A stretch of 64,000 nt of DNA from Arctopsyche grandis (taxonomy: Eukaryota > Arthropoda > Insecta > Trichoptera > Hydropsychidae): NCBI RefSeq assembly GCF_051622035.1, contig NC_135358.1, positions 12,716,001 to 12,780,000 on the forward strand. Direction: 5' to 3'. Position 1 is the first letter of the stretch; every line of letters begins with the position of its first letter. The position numbers and the translations under genes are program-made. The notes beneath the pieces are model-generated. The model was given only the letters and a program-made list of their open reading frames with translations, did no database searches and was not told the DNA's origin. Shown in pieces: positions 61,926-64,000 of this stretch.

Positions 61926-63884
61926 AATTTATTATATTTTATTGATGAGCCGACTAATTTACAAGCAGTCCCAAATAAAATAATAGATCCAGCTTTAGGT
62001 CTACTAGAGCCCTAGAGGTTGATATTGGGAAAAATATTGTCCTTTTAATTTGGCGGTATTATGATATCATATAATTCATCATTATTATTACTATTGACTA
62101 TTGTTTGAAAAGTAATATATATGTACATATGCAAGTTCAAATCCTTTTTTTGATGTAGTAAAAAAACTATAACAACAGATCGGTCATTTCCTTTCAAAGT
62201 TTATCAATATTAAGTTTAAGCCAGGTTATGATTTTTAATATTTTAATGGATTATTTGGATGCGAACAAAGTAGACAGCATATACATATATTTCGAGTAGT
62301 CTGAACCTGACCTAATCAACAAGAAGTCTATTTTATACCTAGGCGTGGTGACATTTGTTATGACAACATCGAAATCCATTCTGATCATTATCCTTTCCCA
62401 TATTCGATTATGTGCCCTTTGGAAGGAAATGGAAAGTCACCGAAAAAACATTTTCCCAAAAACAATTTTCTCACAGTGGTAAAAAAAATTCTAAACAGTA
62501 ATATACTAAACACGCTTAAAATCTAGTAGGTACATATGTACGCACATATGTACATATAAAGAAAAAACTTTTAGTGAACTTCGTATGTAGATACATACAT
62601 ATGTATACTTACCTAGTCTACTTTTCATACAGAATATATATAATTATTTAATTAAATATATATTTCATTAACAATACAATATTCTATTATATATTTATGT
62701 ATTCATTACAATGTCTCTCATTGTAACAAAATTGACTGTATCGTTAAATAAGAGCGAAACTAAGCAATGGATTCGGTTTACTGCTAATTGATAGCATTCC
62801 TCGGTTGGTATCTTTGAGTACAATAGAGTCACGTCAGCCACCCACTCGCTCACCCATCCACCCCTCTAGGGACGGTAAGTGCATTTAACGACCAGAGATA
62901 TTAAGCCAAATATCCTCGAGACCGGAGAACGTCGGCCAAGAACGAAAATAAAGAGGAGAGATCCCAAAGTTGACGAAGAAGCATCGCCTCTGCGATATAA
63001 AATCGAAAAACCTCGCAAAACGTAGCAAAATTGGAATGAAAGTAAATGTTACGAGGCATTTGAGCAATGTATTTTTATTAAAGTATAGTAGTATAATAAT
63101 CTACTCCGTCGGAACTTATTGAAAATGATGGATGGAATAAATTCACTTTATATAACTATGTAACATATCCGTCACAGCATACATATATTATAAATACATA
63201 TGTACACGAAACTTTTACATATTATATGAGAATAAATTTATCAACGATGTATGTACATACATATATGTGAATTTTCAGAAGTAAGTCTTATTTTTCATTA
63301 TACATACATGTGTACATACATTAAGTATTATACTACCATATCCATTCACTACTACTCCTTAGAATATACGAACGCTAATGTTCTTCTGTCGCTTTATGGC
63401 TCCTGGCTGGCTGGTGATACAAACAATGCATCAAAGTGCACCCCAAACCGTAATATTCAGCGTCTCGCGGTTTTCCCTAGCATTTCGGATAATGCGGAAA
63501 ACGCGGTGCAGGAGATAGATGTTTCGGGACAATAGGGGTACGTATGTACGCTACAAGAACGGGGGAAGATGTTGTTCTCAAGAATGAATGACGGCTGAAA
63601 CGAAGCTGAAAGTTAGCGACTGGCCTGGCGCCAGATTTTCCGCGAAAGCCTCCGTGTTGCAGAACGCATCTGCTACCGGTGCATGAATAATGCAACGCGT
63701 CAAACGAGACTTTAACATTGGAAACACGATTGTACCTGGCATATGTTTTCTTACACATTTCTATTGTTTTTCTCGCCTTACAAATTTTTAAATCACCTTG
63801 TGCAGTGGTGTTTTTAGCTATTTAATTACTTAATTAAAAGTAAAATAATATATATGAGCCTATTTCAGATTTACTTAATTCACA
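61926..63884. other. No confident gene; GC-richer block 63380-63740
   Basis: AT-rich. The last part (63380-63740) is GC-richer, with open frames on both strands and no recognised domain. It may be an exon or promoter of a gene beyond the window. Confidence 0.4.
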
Positions 63885-63985
63885 AATTGGCCTGCAGCAC
63901 AAAGCCAGGGATTGAACCCGTAACCATGAAATAGCAAACATTACACGCTAACCACCAATCTATGCTTCTGGTTAAATATTAAATA
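63885..63985 (-). mobile_element. tRNA-derived SINE head, copy 4
   Basis: The reverse strand shows AGCATAGATTGGTGGTTAGC (A-box region) and GGTTACGGGTTCAATCCCTG (B-box), close to copies 1-3. The outer 7 bp could pair as in a tRNA acceptor stem, but the T-stem pairs poorly, so it is a SINE head rather than a working tRNA. The body is cut short. Confidence 0.65.
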
Positions 63986-64000
63986 AATATGTAAATTCAA

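Noticed and set aside
63895..63980. Possible functional tRNA gene
   Set aside because: A- and B-boxes fit, but the T-stem pairs poorly and related copies carry SINE bodies.

Overview
The window is AT-rich nuclear DNA from an insect. The evidence is short GT-AG introns throughout, an insect-type Cad99C/protocadherin-15-like cadherin, an angiotensin-converting-enzyme (ACE) paralogue of the membrane-anchored, catalytically dead insect Ance-3 type, and many MITEs, a tRNA-derived SINE and decayed non-LTR and hAT elements. It keeps a full fibrillar collagen gene, which Drosophila lacks. The order cannot be fixed from sequence alone.

Three real multi-exon genes occupy the first 30 kb, and I rebuilt them exon by exon. 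(1) 913-8829 (+): a cadherin with about 10-11 EC repeats, a membrane-adjacent domain, one TM helix and a C-terminal PDZ ligand. Twenty-six exons encode about 1,637 residues; only the 5' exon(s) with the signal peptide are missing. (2) 17705-24300 (+): a complete fibrillar procollagen, 24 exons, 1,542 aa. It has a signal peptide, a half-VWC N-propeptide, a minor helix, a 337-triplet major helix and a COLFI C-propeptide. (3) 26896-29947 (-): an Ance-3-like type I membrane pseudopeptidase, 10 exons and 663 aa visible, 5' end missing, convergent with the collagen. All reading phases agree across the introns, and the collagen exon sum is exactly divisible by three.

The cadherin belongs to an apical/microvillar adhesion system. 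The collagen forms extracellular fibrils. The ACE-like ectodomain sits at the cell surface and is probably non-enzymatic. No functional link between the three neighbours is evident.

Between genes 1 and 2 (8.8-17.7 kb) lie a MULE-like foldback with a perfect 9-bp target duplication, a pair of GC-rich hairpins, an unidentified terminal exon on the minus strand, a decayed hAT transposon and a TTAA-flanked piggyBac-type MITE that ends 43 bp before the collagen ATG. From 30 to 64 kb no complete gene could be supported. That stretch may be the long 5' intron of the Ance-3-like gene or intergenic DNA. It is filled with repeats: three copies of an ACTAGC-headed element, four SINE copies, two LINE 3' remnants, an hAT remnant, foldbacks and MITEs, plus two unassigned coding-like exons.

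The strongest observations are in the collagen. Both cross-link Lys-Gly-His-Arg sites and a GFPGER motif lie at positions matching vertebrate type I collagen after a constant one-triplet offset. The C-propeptide has lost both interchain cysteines but kept all six intrachain ones.
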